A stretch of 64,000 bases of DNA from Diplonema papillatum (GCA_030068145.1 JAPJBO010000947.1:1-64000); one strand, 5' to 3'; positions 22,901-31,027 are shown, counted from the stretch's first letter. Numbers and translations: made by a program. Notes: generated by a model from the sequence alone, not told the origin.

Positions 22901-25900
22901 CCGTTGACGACGGAGATCGCCATGTTGTTCAGGAAGTGCGCACCCTTCGCACCCCTGACAAGGCTGACGACGTCGGCGTTGGACTCTCTGTGGGGTCAGT
23001 CGGTGCAGATGCAGGGGTACACCGCGCACTCGATCAAACGCGGCGCAGTGAAGCACCTCTTGCCGTTGCTGACCAGCGGCAAGCTGTCGCCGCACCTCGT
23101 CGATCGGCTGACGAAGCACGAGGAGGAGGGAGGTCCCGGGACGCTTTCGAGGACCACACTCCGGTACGCCGGGGGCGACGTGGACCTTGCCAGGGCACTC
23201 GAGACCGGCAAGGTGACGAGGCACTTGTGACGGGATACCTCCGCAGTGGTCATTTCCACTCCGTCACCCGACGAGGCGGTTCGACGCGTCTGCCGCGTAG
23301 CAAGGAGGAGCGTGCCTCGCCGTTGCACGTCGCGCCGATCAAGCCGATGTCGGTCGACAAGCTGCGCGCGCGGATGAACGAAGCGGCTCTCCGCCGCTTT
23401 GACGATACGTGGCAAACAACGTTCTTCCCTCGTGTTGAAACCGAGACGGTAATCGGTTCACCCTCAACCCTTCGTCCTGAACATGCGTCTTTGCTTGCCG
23501 ACAACGGGATTGCCCGCAGTTCGACCGGTCCCGGCCCGTTCGCTTCGGTTCCTTTTACCGTCTTGGAAGAGAAGGACGGGGCGCTGCGACAGCGCTTCAT
23601 ATTGTGGACAGTGGACGGCAACCGGGCCGCTCACGAGCGGGGGTACGAGGCGCATGTGCCTCTCGGACACGTTTCGGCGTATCTGGGGGCAAGCCGTGAA
23701 GAGTGTGGTTCGACCCGCGATTTCAAGACCGGCTTTTACGCGATCGAGATTCCACCGGAGTCGCGTCACCTCTTCCGCTTCGCTGATTCCGGTGGCGGTT
23801 GGTGGGAACTTCTGCGGCTTCCCATGGGACATTCGTGTGCACCTGAGATAATGCACACGCTGGCAGCCGTGGCGGGCGGGCACGCGGATTACGTGCTACC
23901 GCAGTTTGCCGAGCGGGATGTCACCGTCGATATATGGGTCGACAACATCCGATATGCCGGGAAAAGGTCGGCGGTGCAGCTCGCGACCCGAAGGCTGGAC
24001 CAGACCGCCGCTGATTGCGATCTGACGTGGAAGCCCTCCGACTCGCAGACGGCGGCCACGCGGTATGAGTTCATCGGGGTCGATTGGGACCATGTTGCTC
24101 ACCGTGTTGCAGTCTCGCGGAAGCTACGCCGGAAGCTTATGGAAGCGCGTTACACGCTGAAGTCGTCGCCAACAATGCGGGCCTCCGAGCTCGAAACTCT
24201 TGGTGGTCGTTTGCTGCATGCCTCTGCAGTCGCTGGAATCTTTCCAGGCTCTTTTTGGTTTGCGCTTAAATTCTTTCGGCGCGTTACGAATTCGTTGAAC
24301 CGGGGTGCACGACTCCCCTCTGATACGGTGGAGGTGTCTCCCTGTGTGCGATTGTCCCTTCAAGAGTGGATTGACTCGGTGTTAAAGCCGAGGGCCATCC
24401 CCGTTCTGCAACAGTCCCCGCGCATCACGGCCTTCGTGGACGCGAGCAAGAAAGGCTGGGGCGGTGTCCTTGTGGATTCGCGGACGATGGAAGTGACCGT
24501 CTTAGGAGGGTCGTGGAATGCTGCGGAGAGCTCGCTGCATATCAACGAGCTGGAGGCCATTGCATTTAACCTGGTTCTCCTTGCTCTTCCAGTCTCAATC
24601 AAAGGGGGAAGAGTGGATGTCGTAGTTGATAATACCACGGTGAAAGGGGTTGCCCGAAAGGGTGCCTGTTTGAAGAGTGCCGTGTTGAACAACGCGGTAG
24701 TCAGAGGATTGGAACGCGTGCGTTCCTTAAACTGTGCTCTTTCCGTGCGATGGGTCAGGAGTGAAGGCAACCCTGCGGACTTGCCATCACGCGTACCGCT
24801 GACCATGATTGGCGCTGATGCGCTCGATTCAATTGTACTTGCGGTGAGGCAGTTTCTCACTGGCGTTGTGGTGGATGGAAGGTGACCTCGCCCAAGCTCG
24901 TTTCCCCGGGTTAAGGCAGTCACTCAACATTCCCTTGCGCTAGTGATATCAGTTACAAAGACGTGTTCTTACTTCTCCCTTTCTTCTAGGCAGTTCTCGT
25001 CAGACAATACGAAGAGCAGAAACTCTCACAGTTTCACTGAGGGAGTTGATGCACCACGAAAGTCGATTAGAGAACTCTACACAGCCTTCAGGGTGTGGTT
25101 GGTTCAAAGAAACAGTCAAGTTTTCCCACCCTCCCTAACCCCCCGGTGACCTCGCCCAAGCTCGTTTCCCCGGGTTAAGGCAGTCACTCAACATTCCCTT
25201 GCGCTAGTGATATCAGTTACAAAGACGTGTTCTTACTTCTCCCTTTCTTCTAGGCAGTTCTCGTCAGACAATACGAAGAGCAGAAACTCCTTACCATTGA
25301 TGGGGACACCTCAAAATGCGGTGGAAACAATTTACCCTTGATGGGGACACCTCAAAATGCGGTGGAAACACTTCACCCTTGATGGGGACACCTCAAAATG
25401 CGGCGGAAACACCGTACCATTGATGGGGACACCTCAAAATGCGGTGGAAACAATTTACCCTTGATGGGGACACCTCAAAATGCGGTGGAAACACCTTACC
25501 ATTGATGGGGACACCTCAAAATGCGGTGGAAACACTTTACCATTGATGGGGACACCTCAAAATGCGGTGGAAACACCTTACTATTGATGGGGACACCTCA
25601 AAACGTGGTGGAAACACCTTACCATTGATGGGGACACCTCAAAATGCGGTGGAACAATTTACCCTTGATGGGGACACCTCAAAATGCGGTGGAAACAAAA
25701 CGCCCGGTGGGGGGGGGTTTGCAAGAACGTGCTTGGAATGGATATGTGCTCAACACCGCACTGGTCCCGTCTGCGCCGTGTTTCGGTCCTTTAAGCCACG
25801 GACACATAAGGCGGACCATCATCAGCGTGGAACCTGAGTGTCTGCAGACAGGACTGCGGTGTGAGTCTGGTTTGTCAGGCGGCTGTTCGTAGCTCGTCAC

Positions 25901-26377
25901 AGCCAGGACCACCCGTGCTACTAGAGCACAGGCGAATCCGTCACGGGGAGAAGGCCCCTACAACCGTGTCTGAGCAATCAGTTAAAAAACTCAGGGCACT
26001 CGCCCTGATGGTGACTGCGACTCGCTAGGCAGCACTGACTTGTCTTCTTTTTACGGTGGCAATCTGCGAAGTAAACTCCGCAGAGCACAGTGGACATGGG
26101 GTTGCCGTGTGCAGCACCAATGGTTGAAGTACCAAAAGGGAAAAGAGTGCGAGGAAGTTATCCTGCGTGCTGAGGGCAGCAAGTCGCGTTACGCGAAGTA
26201 CCCTACTGGAATGGGGGGATTGCAAGAACGTGCTTGGAATGGATATGTGCTCAACACCGCACTGGTCCCGTCTGCGCCGTGTTTCGGTCCTTTAAGCCAC
26301 GGACACATAAGGCGGACCATCATCAGCGTGGAACCTGAGTGTCTGCAGACAGGACTTCGGTGTGAGTCTGAAAAAAA

Positions 26378-26408
<31 letters not shown>

Positions 26409-27184
26409 CTTCGACCTTTTGCAAAATGGCTGACACCACCGGGGATTTTCCCCGGTAAGGTGAAAATGTGACCTCCCTTATATGTCCGACATATTTTTCG
26501 ATGTTCGACATACTTTCAAATACCTCTTATATGCCCGACATATTTTCAAAATCCCCTTGCATGTCCGACATATTTTCGCGGATGATGTCCGACATATTTT
26601 CAGGATTACCCTAGTATGTCCGACATATTTTCAAGTTACCCTTATATGTCCAAGGTGTAATGCCCTCACATCCCGGTCATTTCGGTCCAAACTTGGGGTC
26701 CACATTTGGGTCCAACATACGGACATATAAGGGACATTTTGAAAATATGTTGGACATATAAGGGTAAGGTCAAAGATGTGTTAGGCATATAAGGGGCATT
26801 TCGAAACTACGGTGTCAAAATGAAAATATGTCGGACATATAAGGGGGATTTGAAACTATAGCCGGACATTTAAGGTAGTTTGCCCTTTAAAGTATGTTCA
26901 TTTCATCTTCGAATGGCATCACGCGCTTCATTATTTTCTTCACGCAGGGATCACCCGGCCTCGTTTGGTTTCGTGTTGGCATTGGACGCTGCACAGACCG
27001 GCTCTCGGCATACCTGAAAATGAAAATGACCCTTCTGCTGAGCTTCTGTGGATTCCTCATAGAAGCACTCCGTCTTGTGCGGACCGACGCGGAGGGTGAG
27101 GCCTGTGTAGCTGATGGCCCGCCCAGCATCGCAGGCAGCGGACAGCACCAGGAGGCAGAGCGCGTGTCTTGTGTAAGGCAGCAT
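16905..27184 (-). CDS. TMED2: TMED2/p24-beta cargo receptor with a 9.5-kb first intron
   Basis: Three exons: 27184-27014, 17538-17452 and 17273-16905, all phase 0, giving 208 residues (TMED2 is ~200). Exon 1 encodes a signal peptide (LPYTRHALCLLVLSAACDA) and TECFYEE with the first conserved cysteine of the GOLD domain. Exon 2 encodes SGGALDIDAEITGPNGDIIW. Exon 3 encodes HAFCFNNKMSTMT with the second cysteine, then a coiled coil (IEQSIVKVTEGLLEIKQEQ), NTNSRV-like DTNSRVLYFSF, one membrane helix, and a short tail FEVKRYV with the expected aromatic/basic COP-binding signals. The spacing after ECF and before GG.LDID is exactly that of TMED2, which is why I join exons 9.5 kb apart. p24 proteins cycle between ER and Golgi. 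Intron 1 (27013-17539, GTATGC...AG) holds satellites and a retrotransposon. Alternative: two separate truncated paralogues. Confidence 0.75.
17893..17938 (+). repeat. Repeat family R1, 3' fragment
   Basis: CCAAGTATTTTCTTCATAGC then AGGTGCTTATTCA matches the last ~40 bp of the R1 family and ends in an (AGT)n tail. It lies in intron 1 of the TMED2 gene. Confidence 0.6.
18357..18412 (+). repeat. Short interspersed repeat R4, copy 1
   Basis: GAGCATGTTGCAAGGCTAAC and the following ~35 bp, including TTTTCTCTATTCGTCGTT, recur at 28571-28634 in the same orientation. Confidence 0.6.
18584..18652 (+). ncRNA. tRNA-like segment with A and B boxes (possible SINE head)
   Basis: TGGCAGAGTGAGCGG fits a polymerase III A box. 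About 30 bases on, after a CGGCC-TTCA-GGCCG hairpin, GGGTTCAAACCCC fits a B box/T-arm. No 7-bp acceptor stem can be formed by the flanks and the T-stem has one mismatch, so it is not a functional tRNA gene. A tRNA-derived SINE head or tRNA pseudogene is the likeliest reading. Confidence 0.4.
18820..19822 (+). repeat. ~16-bp satellite, about 1 kb
   Basis: About 60 variant copies of a 16-bp unit that alternate between CTTCGCCCGAACTTTG and CTTCACCCGAACTTAG, with CCAGAAC and shortened variants mixed in. It lies within intron 1 of the TMED2 gene. Reading frames across it (ASPELCFTRT) are artefacts. Confidence 0.9.
19895..20045 (+). repeat. Palindrome unit followed by a 10-bp repeat (AGTTTCGGGG)n
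   Basis: TATATGTCCGACATATTTT is followed by CCACCTGATCCTGACCCA and about eight copies of a 10-bp unit. The same modules recur in inverted order at 21055-21182. Confidence 0.75.
20480..20895 (+). repeat. Degenerate ~110-bp direct repeats (three copies)
   Basis: Segments near 20480, 20585 and 20825 share CCTCCAAGTCTAA-like, CATTCGTGCGTCATCC-like and TTGCGG.GTC.GCATC.CCTCG phrases, with clear divergence. No gene; inside intron 1 of the TMED2 gene. Confidence 0.5.
20921..21022 (+). repeat. CCCA-rich simple repeat
   Basis: Irregular tandem ACCC and ACCCACC units about 100 bp long, with strong strand asymmetry (C and A only on the plus strand). Confidence 0.85.
21055..21255 (-). repeat. Inverted counterpart of 19895-20045, plus GGTCACATTTT module
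   Basis: It contains GGGAGTTTCGG units, GGATCAGGTGG (reverse complement of CCACCTGATCC at 19930), and two ATATGTCCGACATAT-like palindromes. It ends in AAGGTCACATTTTTACC followed by a G-run. The last module reappears in reverse complement at 26400-26475. Confidence 0.65.
21541..21926 (+). repeat. Left array of 41-bp units (ten copies)
   Basis: Units start with GTGTTTCCACCGCATTTTGA at 21541, 21582 and so on to 21910, with a strict 41-bp period. They also contain GGTGTCCCCATCAAGGGTAA. The tenth unit runs into the element's core sequence. Confidence 0.95.
21927..22022 (+). repeat. Left inverted-repeat core of the DIRS-like element
   Basis: About 95 bp from GAGTTTCTGCTCTTCG to CACTAGCGCAAGGG. 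It is the exact reverse complement of sequence at about 24930-25025 and again at about 25194-25289. Confidence 0.9.
22088..23230 (+). CDS. Tyrosine recombinase of the DIRS-like element
   Basis: 380 residues from the first ATG at 22088. The frame is open without ATG from about 21986, so a longer product is possible. After a Pro/Ser-rich N-terminus and a helical core-binding domain (AWTSARGLGMTADSACLFVAATG) comes the catalytic domain. The first arginine box is TASRWAEV (Arg about residue 225), the second-histidine/arginine box is AHSIKRGAVKHLL (His about 315, Arg about 318), and the tyrosine box is TTLRYAGGD (Tyr about 359). These are the conserved R-H-R-Y positions of the tyrosine recombinase family, so the enzyme should be able to cut and rejoin DNA through a covalent phosphotyrosine. 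It would integrate circular cDNA. The gene ends 117 bp before the RT start codon, a reversal of the order I know for DIRS1 and Ngaro. Confidence 0.85.
   Translation: MYRPRLPPPPAVVAVRRMQPHPPSAHTIDSSTRRPTPTQPPKRIRSSPSLLSTSGAPRTELIPSSEIGRAVYRLITSGGTTRTGQTKENAVSLEMARMRMSSAVADMWARSTTQERRNLWRRMLAWTSARGLGMTADSACLFVAATGIRPQGQLAYTKALSASFGAMGFENHPLRVLAKALRGGGAAIPDSQATPLEKQKLVSHARLQQPSVHLALLVAWKTASRWAEVADLSSAQFLLVTQKEVIVDWFQTPKGRTHDPFKASRFAVIQGPLTTEIAMLFRKCAPFAPLTRLTTSALDSLWGQSVQMQGYTAHSIKRGAVKHLLPLLTSGKLSPHLVDRLTKHEEEGGPGTLSRTTLRYAGGDVDLARALETGKVTRHL
23347..24885 (+). CDS. Reverse transcriptase-RNase H of the DIRS-like element
   Basis: 512 residues from the ATG at 23347. The frame stays open upstream across the recombinase gene, so the start is inferred. 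RT motifs in order: DFKTGFYAIEI (first catalytic aspartate), LPMGHSCAPEIMH, and VDIWVDNIRYAG at about residue 195 in place of the usual YxDD (second aspartate kept, third position Asn), then YEFIGVDWD. The RNase H domain follows: FVDASKKGWGGVL (Asp, about 363), HINELEAIAF (Glu), VVVDNTTVK (Asp) and VRSEGNPADLPSR. All RNase H acidic residues are present. The layout RT then RNase H without protease or integrase is that of DIRS elements. The stop codon overlaps the first base pairs of the 145-bp direct repeat. The Asn in the RT active site is the main oddity. Confidence 0.85.
   Translation: MSVDKLRARMNEAALRRFDDTWQTTFFPRVETETVIGSPSTLRPEHASLLADNGIARSSTGPGPFASVPFTVLEEKDGALRQRFILWTVDGNRAAHERGYEAHVPLGHVSAYLGASREECGSTRDFKTGFYAIEIPPESRHLFRFADSGGGWWELLRLPMGHSCAPEIMHTLAAVAGGHADYVLPQFAERDVTVDIWVDNIRYAGKRSAVQLATRRLDQTAADCDLTWKPSDSQTAATRYEFIGVDWDHVAHRVAVSRKLRRKLMEARYTLKSSPTMRASELETLGGRLLHASAVAGIFPGSFWFALKFFRRVTNSLNRGARLPSDTVEVSPCVRLSLQEWIDSVLKPRAIPVLQQSPRITAFVDASKKGWGGVLVDSRTMEVTVLGGSWNAAESSLHINELEAIAFNLVLLALPVSIKGGRVDVVVDNTTVKGVARKGACLKSAVLNNAVVRGLERVRSLNCALSVRWVRSEGNPADLPSRVPLTMIGADALDSIVLAVRQFLTGVVVDGR
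24881..25025 (+). repeat. 145-bp direct repeat, copy 1
   Basis: Starts GGTGACCTCGCCCAAGCTCG at the RT stop codon and ends GAGCAGAAACTC. It is identical, as far as can be read, to 25145-25289. Its last ~95 bp is the inverted core of the left end. Confidence 0.95.
25145..25289 (+). repeat. 145-bp direct repeat, copy 2, joining the right array
   Basis: Second copy of the 145-bp sequence, separated from the first by 119 bp and immediately followed by the inverted 41-bp array. Confidence 0.95.
25290..25706 (-). repeat. Right array of inverted 41-bp units (ten copies)
   Basis: GATGGGGACACC recurs at 25299, 25340, 25381, 25422 and on to 25667 with a 41-bp period (one unit is 40 bp). Each unit is the reverse complement of the left-array unit. 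The array ends GGTGGAAACAAAACGCCC. Confidence 0.95.
25724..25885 (+). repeat. Interspersed repeat family R2, copy 1
   Basis: GCAAGAACGTGCTTGGAATG to about GTCTGCAGACAGGAC. The sequence is nearly identical at 26219-26368, similar at 58165-58300 and diverged at 46470-46640. The longest copies continue to a TCTTCTTTTTACGGTG motif (26045, 46725). It abuts the right end of the DIRS-like element. Confidence 0.85.
26219..26368 (+). repeat. Interspersed repeat family R2, copy 2
   Basis: About 150 bp with one visible difference from copy 1, followed by an A-run and a 30-base G-run (26377-26408). Confidence 0.85.
26400..26880. repeat. Bipartite array of ATATGTCCGACATAT palindromes
   Basis: The left half (26476-26650) has about seven units of the form TATATGTCCGACATATTTTC. 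The right half (26700-26875) has the reverse complement, GAAAATATGTCGGACATATA, several times. The whole could fold into a long hairpin. At 26400-26475 the array is joined to a reverse complement of the G-run/GGTCACATTTT module seen at 21190-21255. Confidence 0.8.
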
Positions 27185-27457
27185 TCTTCCTTTTTTTTCT
27201 CCTCTTTGTGTTTGTGTTTGTGCGTCTGTGCTCCCGCCTCCGCTTCCCCTTCTTCAACCTGAGGTCGTATTCCAGTGGGTGGTGCAGAGTGGCGGAAATC
27301 AAAGTCGTGGTGATGCTGCGTTTCCCGGCCCATACGTAACAATTGATGTCACCCGTCGATCAACCGGAGTTGAGCCGAGGGGAACAGTTGTTTTGCCTTT
27401 CTGGATGGAATGAGGAAACTGTTGGAGTCGTTTTCTTATGCTATCCAGAATATTTGG
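27185..27457. other. Probable 5' flank of the TMED2 gene
   Basis: A short purine/pyrimidine-rich stretch without a supported gene; it should contain the TMED2 promoter. No TATA box or other element is clear. Confidence 0.35.
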
Positions 27458-27645
27458 TAATGATCCTGCTGCAGGTTCACCTACAGCAACCTTGTTACGC
27501 CTTTTGCTTCCTCTAACTGAGGACTATCCCACAGCCAATCGGTAGCAACGACGGGCGGTGTGTACAAATGACAGGGACTTAATCAGTGCAAGCTAATGAC
27601 TTGCGCCTACTAGGCATTCCTCATTCAAGAAATACTCGAGGGGCT
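27458..27645 (-). pseudogene. 18S rRNA 3'-end fragment, internally deleted
   Basis: Read on the plus strand, TAATGATCCTGCTGCAGGTT, CACCTAC, AACCTTGTTACG, then CAATCGGTAG, AACGACGGGCGGTGTGTACA, and GCAAGCTAATGACTTGCGCC, TACTAGGCATTCCTC are the reverse complement of the last part of small-subunit rRNA. Between CCTCTAAC and CAATCGGTAG about 60 nt of helix 44 are missing. Several universally conserved positions are changed. The rest of the gene is absent. It is a degenerate fragment, not a working rRNA gene. Confidence 0.85.
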
Positions 27646-27710
27646 GCCTTGTGCTTACTTCGAAGGAGGCCAGAGGGGGAGAAACAATACAACTACAAAG
27701 TGGGTCTTTT

Positions 27711-27852
27711 TTGTTGAATGCTTACGCCCGCCACTAAACCCAGATTCACCTGTGTTTCGTGTGGGCTACAGCACATTTACCTCCTTTGATCTTTTGCAGC
27801 TGGCAGCCTCCTCAAGTATTTCCTACAAAGCAGGTGCTTATACAAGAGAATA
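27711..27852 (+). repeat. Interspersed repeat family R1, copy 2
   Basis: GTTGAATGCTTACGCCCGCC to GCAGGTGCTTATACAAGAG; closest to the copies at 3532 and 44945. Confidence 0.85.
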
Positions 27853-29295
27853 ATTGGGAAGCAGCACAGAAAAGCGATCGAAAAGGTCATTCAGTACAAG
27901 TCTTGTGAAACGGAGAGAAGAAGGACAAGTGACTTGGCCAAATCAAAAAAAAAAAAAGACTGAAAAACAATAGAAATTAAAAAGAGGGGGAGGGGAGGAG
28001 GAAGGGAACAGCAAAAACCAAGGGGAACAACTCAAGGTCTTTGAGCACAAAATCAGAGGAAGAAACAAGAAGAGATAAATTAAACTAAAGCGTGACGGGC
28101 ACATCTAAGCCGGAAGCTGCATCGCAACGTTGATATTCAGTGTTTGAAGTTAGAAACATAAAAGTTGAGAATGGCCCCTTCCGATACAACCATAACATCC
28201 GCGATTCGTCCACGTGCAAGGTGTTGCCACAGGTCACCCACTACAGGCTGCAAGATCCCAAGGACTCGCTAGACCCAAGAATGGAGGCCAAGGATGAGAG
28301 CTTAACTCGTCACAATCTGCTCACATGTCTAAAGTTTAATGCTCATGACAGTGAACATCGTGGCCACAATGTCCGACCAAGACCTTGAGAGTCTTGCCAA
28401 CCGGTGAGCTTTTACTTTGTTTCAAGGAAACAAGGAATCTGCAAGCTTGATGAGAGCTGAACACCGTGGCCACAAAGTCAACCCAAGACTTCAATAAATC
28501 GAGGCAATCGGGTATAATTCAAAAGAAAACGGAAGAAAGGGGGGCGGGTAAAATGGAAAAATGGTTGTGAGCGGGCATGTTGCAGGGCTAACGGCCGGCA
28601 GTATTTTCTCTGTTCGTCGTTTTGAGTCGAACTTCTAGATACGTAAAAACAGCAGCTGCCGAGGACGAGGGTTGTCAGAAGCGAAGGACCTCGCATCCGA
28701 TGAAGCGATCAAAGTACAGAGCAGAGGTTCGACCAGGTGGTCGTGTTTCCTCGCTTCTGTGCTCCTGCGGTGGCAGCCAGGTTGGTCGGCGCTCACCCCT
28801 GCGCCCTCAAAGCAAATCATACACAACGATAACCGCTGCCGTGTATAGTGAACAATCGCGTTGTTGGCCATCATTCATGGACGAAAAACAGGATGACAAG
28901 GTTCGAGGCTGCGGTGGCTTCTGGATAAAACAAGCCGCGCATTCTTGTTGTTGATGATTCGAGCAGCTCAAAGCAACTCGAGACAAATCGACAGCCAGAA
29001 CAGCGTCTGCAAACCCTGCGACAAGGAGGCAAGACCCACCAGACACTTGAAGACTTGAAGCCGCCAGCCCCAACAAAAAGGATCCTTGCGTTTCTCGCCA
29101 CCATCACGCTCCTCCATAGACTTGCCGACCGCCATGCACCCTTCTAATACTCGCGAGCCTGCCTGAGGCTTCACGGCCGACGACGAGGTGGATAGACGAA
29201 GAATGTAAGGGCTTTACAAAGGAAAGTGGGTTCGACGAATCACTACTTGCCGGAAGCAGTGGAAAACAAAATACTCGGCCGCCCGGTGCTTTTTC
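27853..29295. other. Intergenic; R4 copy 2 at 28571-28634
   Basis: Purine-rich DNA without a supported gene. Two similar phrases (GAACATCGTGGCCACAATGT at 28352 and a variant at 28460) point to a small internal duplication. GGGCATGTTGCAGGGCTAAC at 28575 belongs to the R4 repeat also found at 18357. Confidence 0.45.
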
Positions 29296-29442
29296 CGACG
29301 GAGGCTAGAGGTAGATAGTCGGGCTCTGGCGCCCGGCACCAAACCCAGACATACCTGAGCTTCGTGTGGGCTACCGCTCTTTCCTCCTTCGAGACTTTGC
29401 AACTGGCGGCTCGAGTATTTCCCTGCATAACAAAAAGGGGGG
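29296..29442 (+). repeat. Interspersed repeat family R1, diverged copy
   Basis: The phrases CACCAAACCCAGACATACCT, TTCGTGTGGGCTACCGCTC and GTATTTCCCTGCATAAC line up with R1 in order and spacing, at clearly lower identity. Confidence 0.6.
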
Positions 29443-31027
29443 CGCAGGGACGCCTGAGGAGTCGGGACTGCGCACGAGAACTATGTCTCAATGCGCGGGA
29501 AGTGCCGACAACTACAAAGTCACGGTTTGACTGCAGTCTGTTGCTGGGGAGGAAAGTCTTCGTTTGTGGGTGGCGTGGGGGAGTTCGTGGGAGGGAGTGA
29601 CGAACAGACTGGTTCACCGACTGCTATTATGGGAAGTGGGTATCCAACAGGAGGTTATCGGGATCTTCAGTGCCCAACCAAGTCCGAAAGTCTTTTGTTT
29701 AAGTAGCCCCTGCGGTCTTTGTAGCCACCGGTCAACAGTTTTCGTAAGCCAAGGCAGTCCGTTGGACCTTTTGCAGATCGGGCACAAGAAGGTGCGTTGG
29801 TTATCCTTCTTAGAACCCGCCGGAGTTCGGTGAATCCCCTCGTCAACACCACCCAACGACTGTGGCACGCCTTGCACACTGCTGGGCTGGCAACAGGCAG
29901 CGTGCACAACCGTGTCTGGAAGGTGAGACGAGAGGTATCGGTTCACTCTGCCAAAGCACAATACGAAAAAGCCCTTCAGACCGTAAACCGTGAGCCACAG
30001 CACCAGACAATTCTATGCAGCCCGGGGGATAGAGGTGGACCTGATAGACCGTGGTGACGTGGCTCTCGTTTCCCCTGGTGGGTGTGTGTGGGAGTGCGTG
30101 TCAGTAGCTCCGTGAGAGGACTGCGCACAATCTAGCCAAGACTATTCAACATCAACAGATTGCGGTTTAGGAACGAAAGGGATGCAAAAAAGAAGAGAGA
30201 AGGAAAGGGAGAAAGGAATAGGCAAAGAAGTAGAACGACCCATCAGGACTGTTGAGTCCGAGCGCGTTGGCTGATTGATAGAAAAACATGTTAGTTTTCA
30301 TTAGTCTGTTTCTATTTTTCTTTGCTGTGAGCCTGTGACTGCTTTATCCTTCGCTCTTTTTCTCGCAAAAAAGGTTTGTTCAATCTCTGACTCCGGTTCC
30401 TGTTTTTGTGGACAGAACATGATTTTTCCACCTGCCCGCCGACTTTTCTACACTGCTTGTAGGCTACTTTTCTTCACTGTGGGCGGACTTTTCTTCACTG
30501 TGGGCGACTTTTCTTCACTGTAGACACTTTTGGTTTTCCGTCACAATTCCGACACAATTCCGGCACTTCCAACACGATCTCAGGGGTGAGGATGCCAAAG
30601 ACAAAAAAAGATTTTGCGAAACTCGCCGCCGAAGCTCGGGAAAACGAGTTGCTGGGCACGGCGAGCCAGGCAAAGTACGAACAGCGCTACACTGGCCTGA
30701 TCTCGTGCACGAGAACCTTGCGCCGGATCTGGGCAAAGGACCCAAAGGTCCTGTGCCACAAGCCGTGCCCACGGTCGTGCACAACATTACAGTAGGCAGC
30801 GGTGCCGTACTGAACTTCAGCACTCAAGACGCATCCAGGTGCAGCGTTCATTTAACACTGACTCGTGCTCTTCTTCGAGTAGATCAGTGTGCACTCCAAA
30901 CCCTTGTTTCTTCTTTCATCACAGATCAGGCGTACGCAAATACGGCATCTGTCGCATCGTTCTTGTCCCTAAAAGTAGCCTCTCGCAGTGTGTCAAAGTC
31001 GTCTGGCAGGTGGAAAAGCCATCTTCT
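29443..31027. other. Intergenic; short ATG frame at 30592 with integrase-like look
   Basis: From the ATG at 30592 about 67 codons read MPKTKKDFAKLAAEAREN and ASQAKYEQRYTGLI, which vaguely resembles the N-terminal helical part of tyrosine recombinases, but the frame ends without a catalytic domain. Three short phrases ending TTTTCTTCACTG repeat at 30460-30525. No gene is supported. Confidence 0.25.

Larger units (their letters stand above)
21541..25706 (+). mobile_element. DIRS-like tyrosine-recombinase retrotransposon
   Basis: A 4.2-kb element with inverted ends. The left end (21541-22022) is ten 41-bp units followed by a ~95-bp core. The right end (25190-25706) is the inverted core followed by ten inverted 41-bp units. 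Between them are an intact tyrosine recombinase frame, an intact RT-RNase H frame and a 145-bp sequence present twice directly (24881-25025 and 25145-25289). There is no aspartic protease, no DDE integrase and no LTR, as in DIRS-type elements, which integrate through the recombinase. No gag frame is evident. It sits antisense in intron 1 of the TMED2 gene. Both frames are uninterrupted, so the copy is young or selected. Confidence 0.85.

Noticed and set aside
22408..23230. Extension of the RT frame upstream across the recombinase
   Set aside because: The recombinase motifs are in the other frame; the extension has no recognisable domain.
21541..25706. Two separate CRISPR-like or satellite loci
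   Set aside because: Contiguous 41-bp units, inverted symmetry and attached inverted core show that they are ends of one element.
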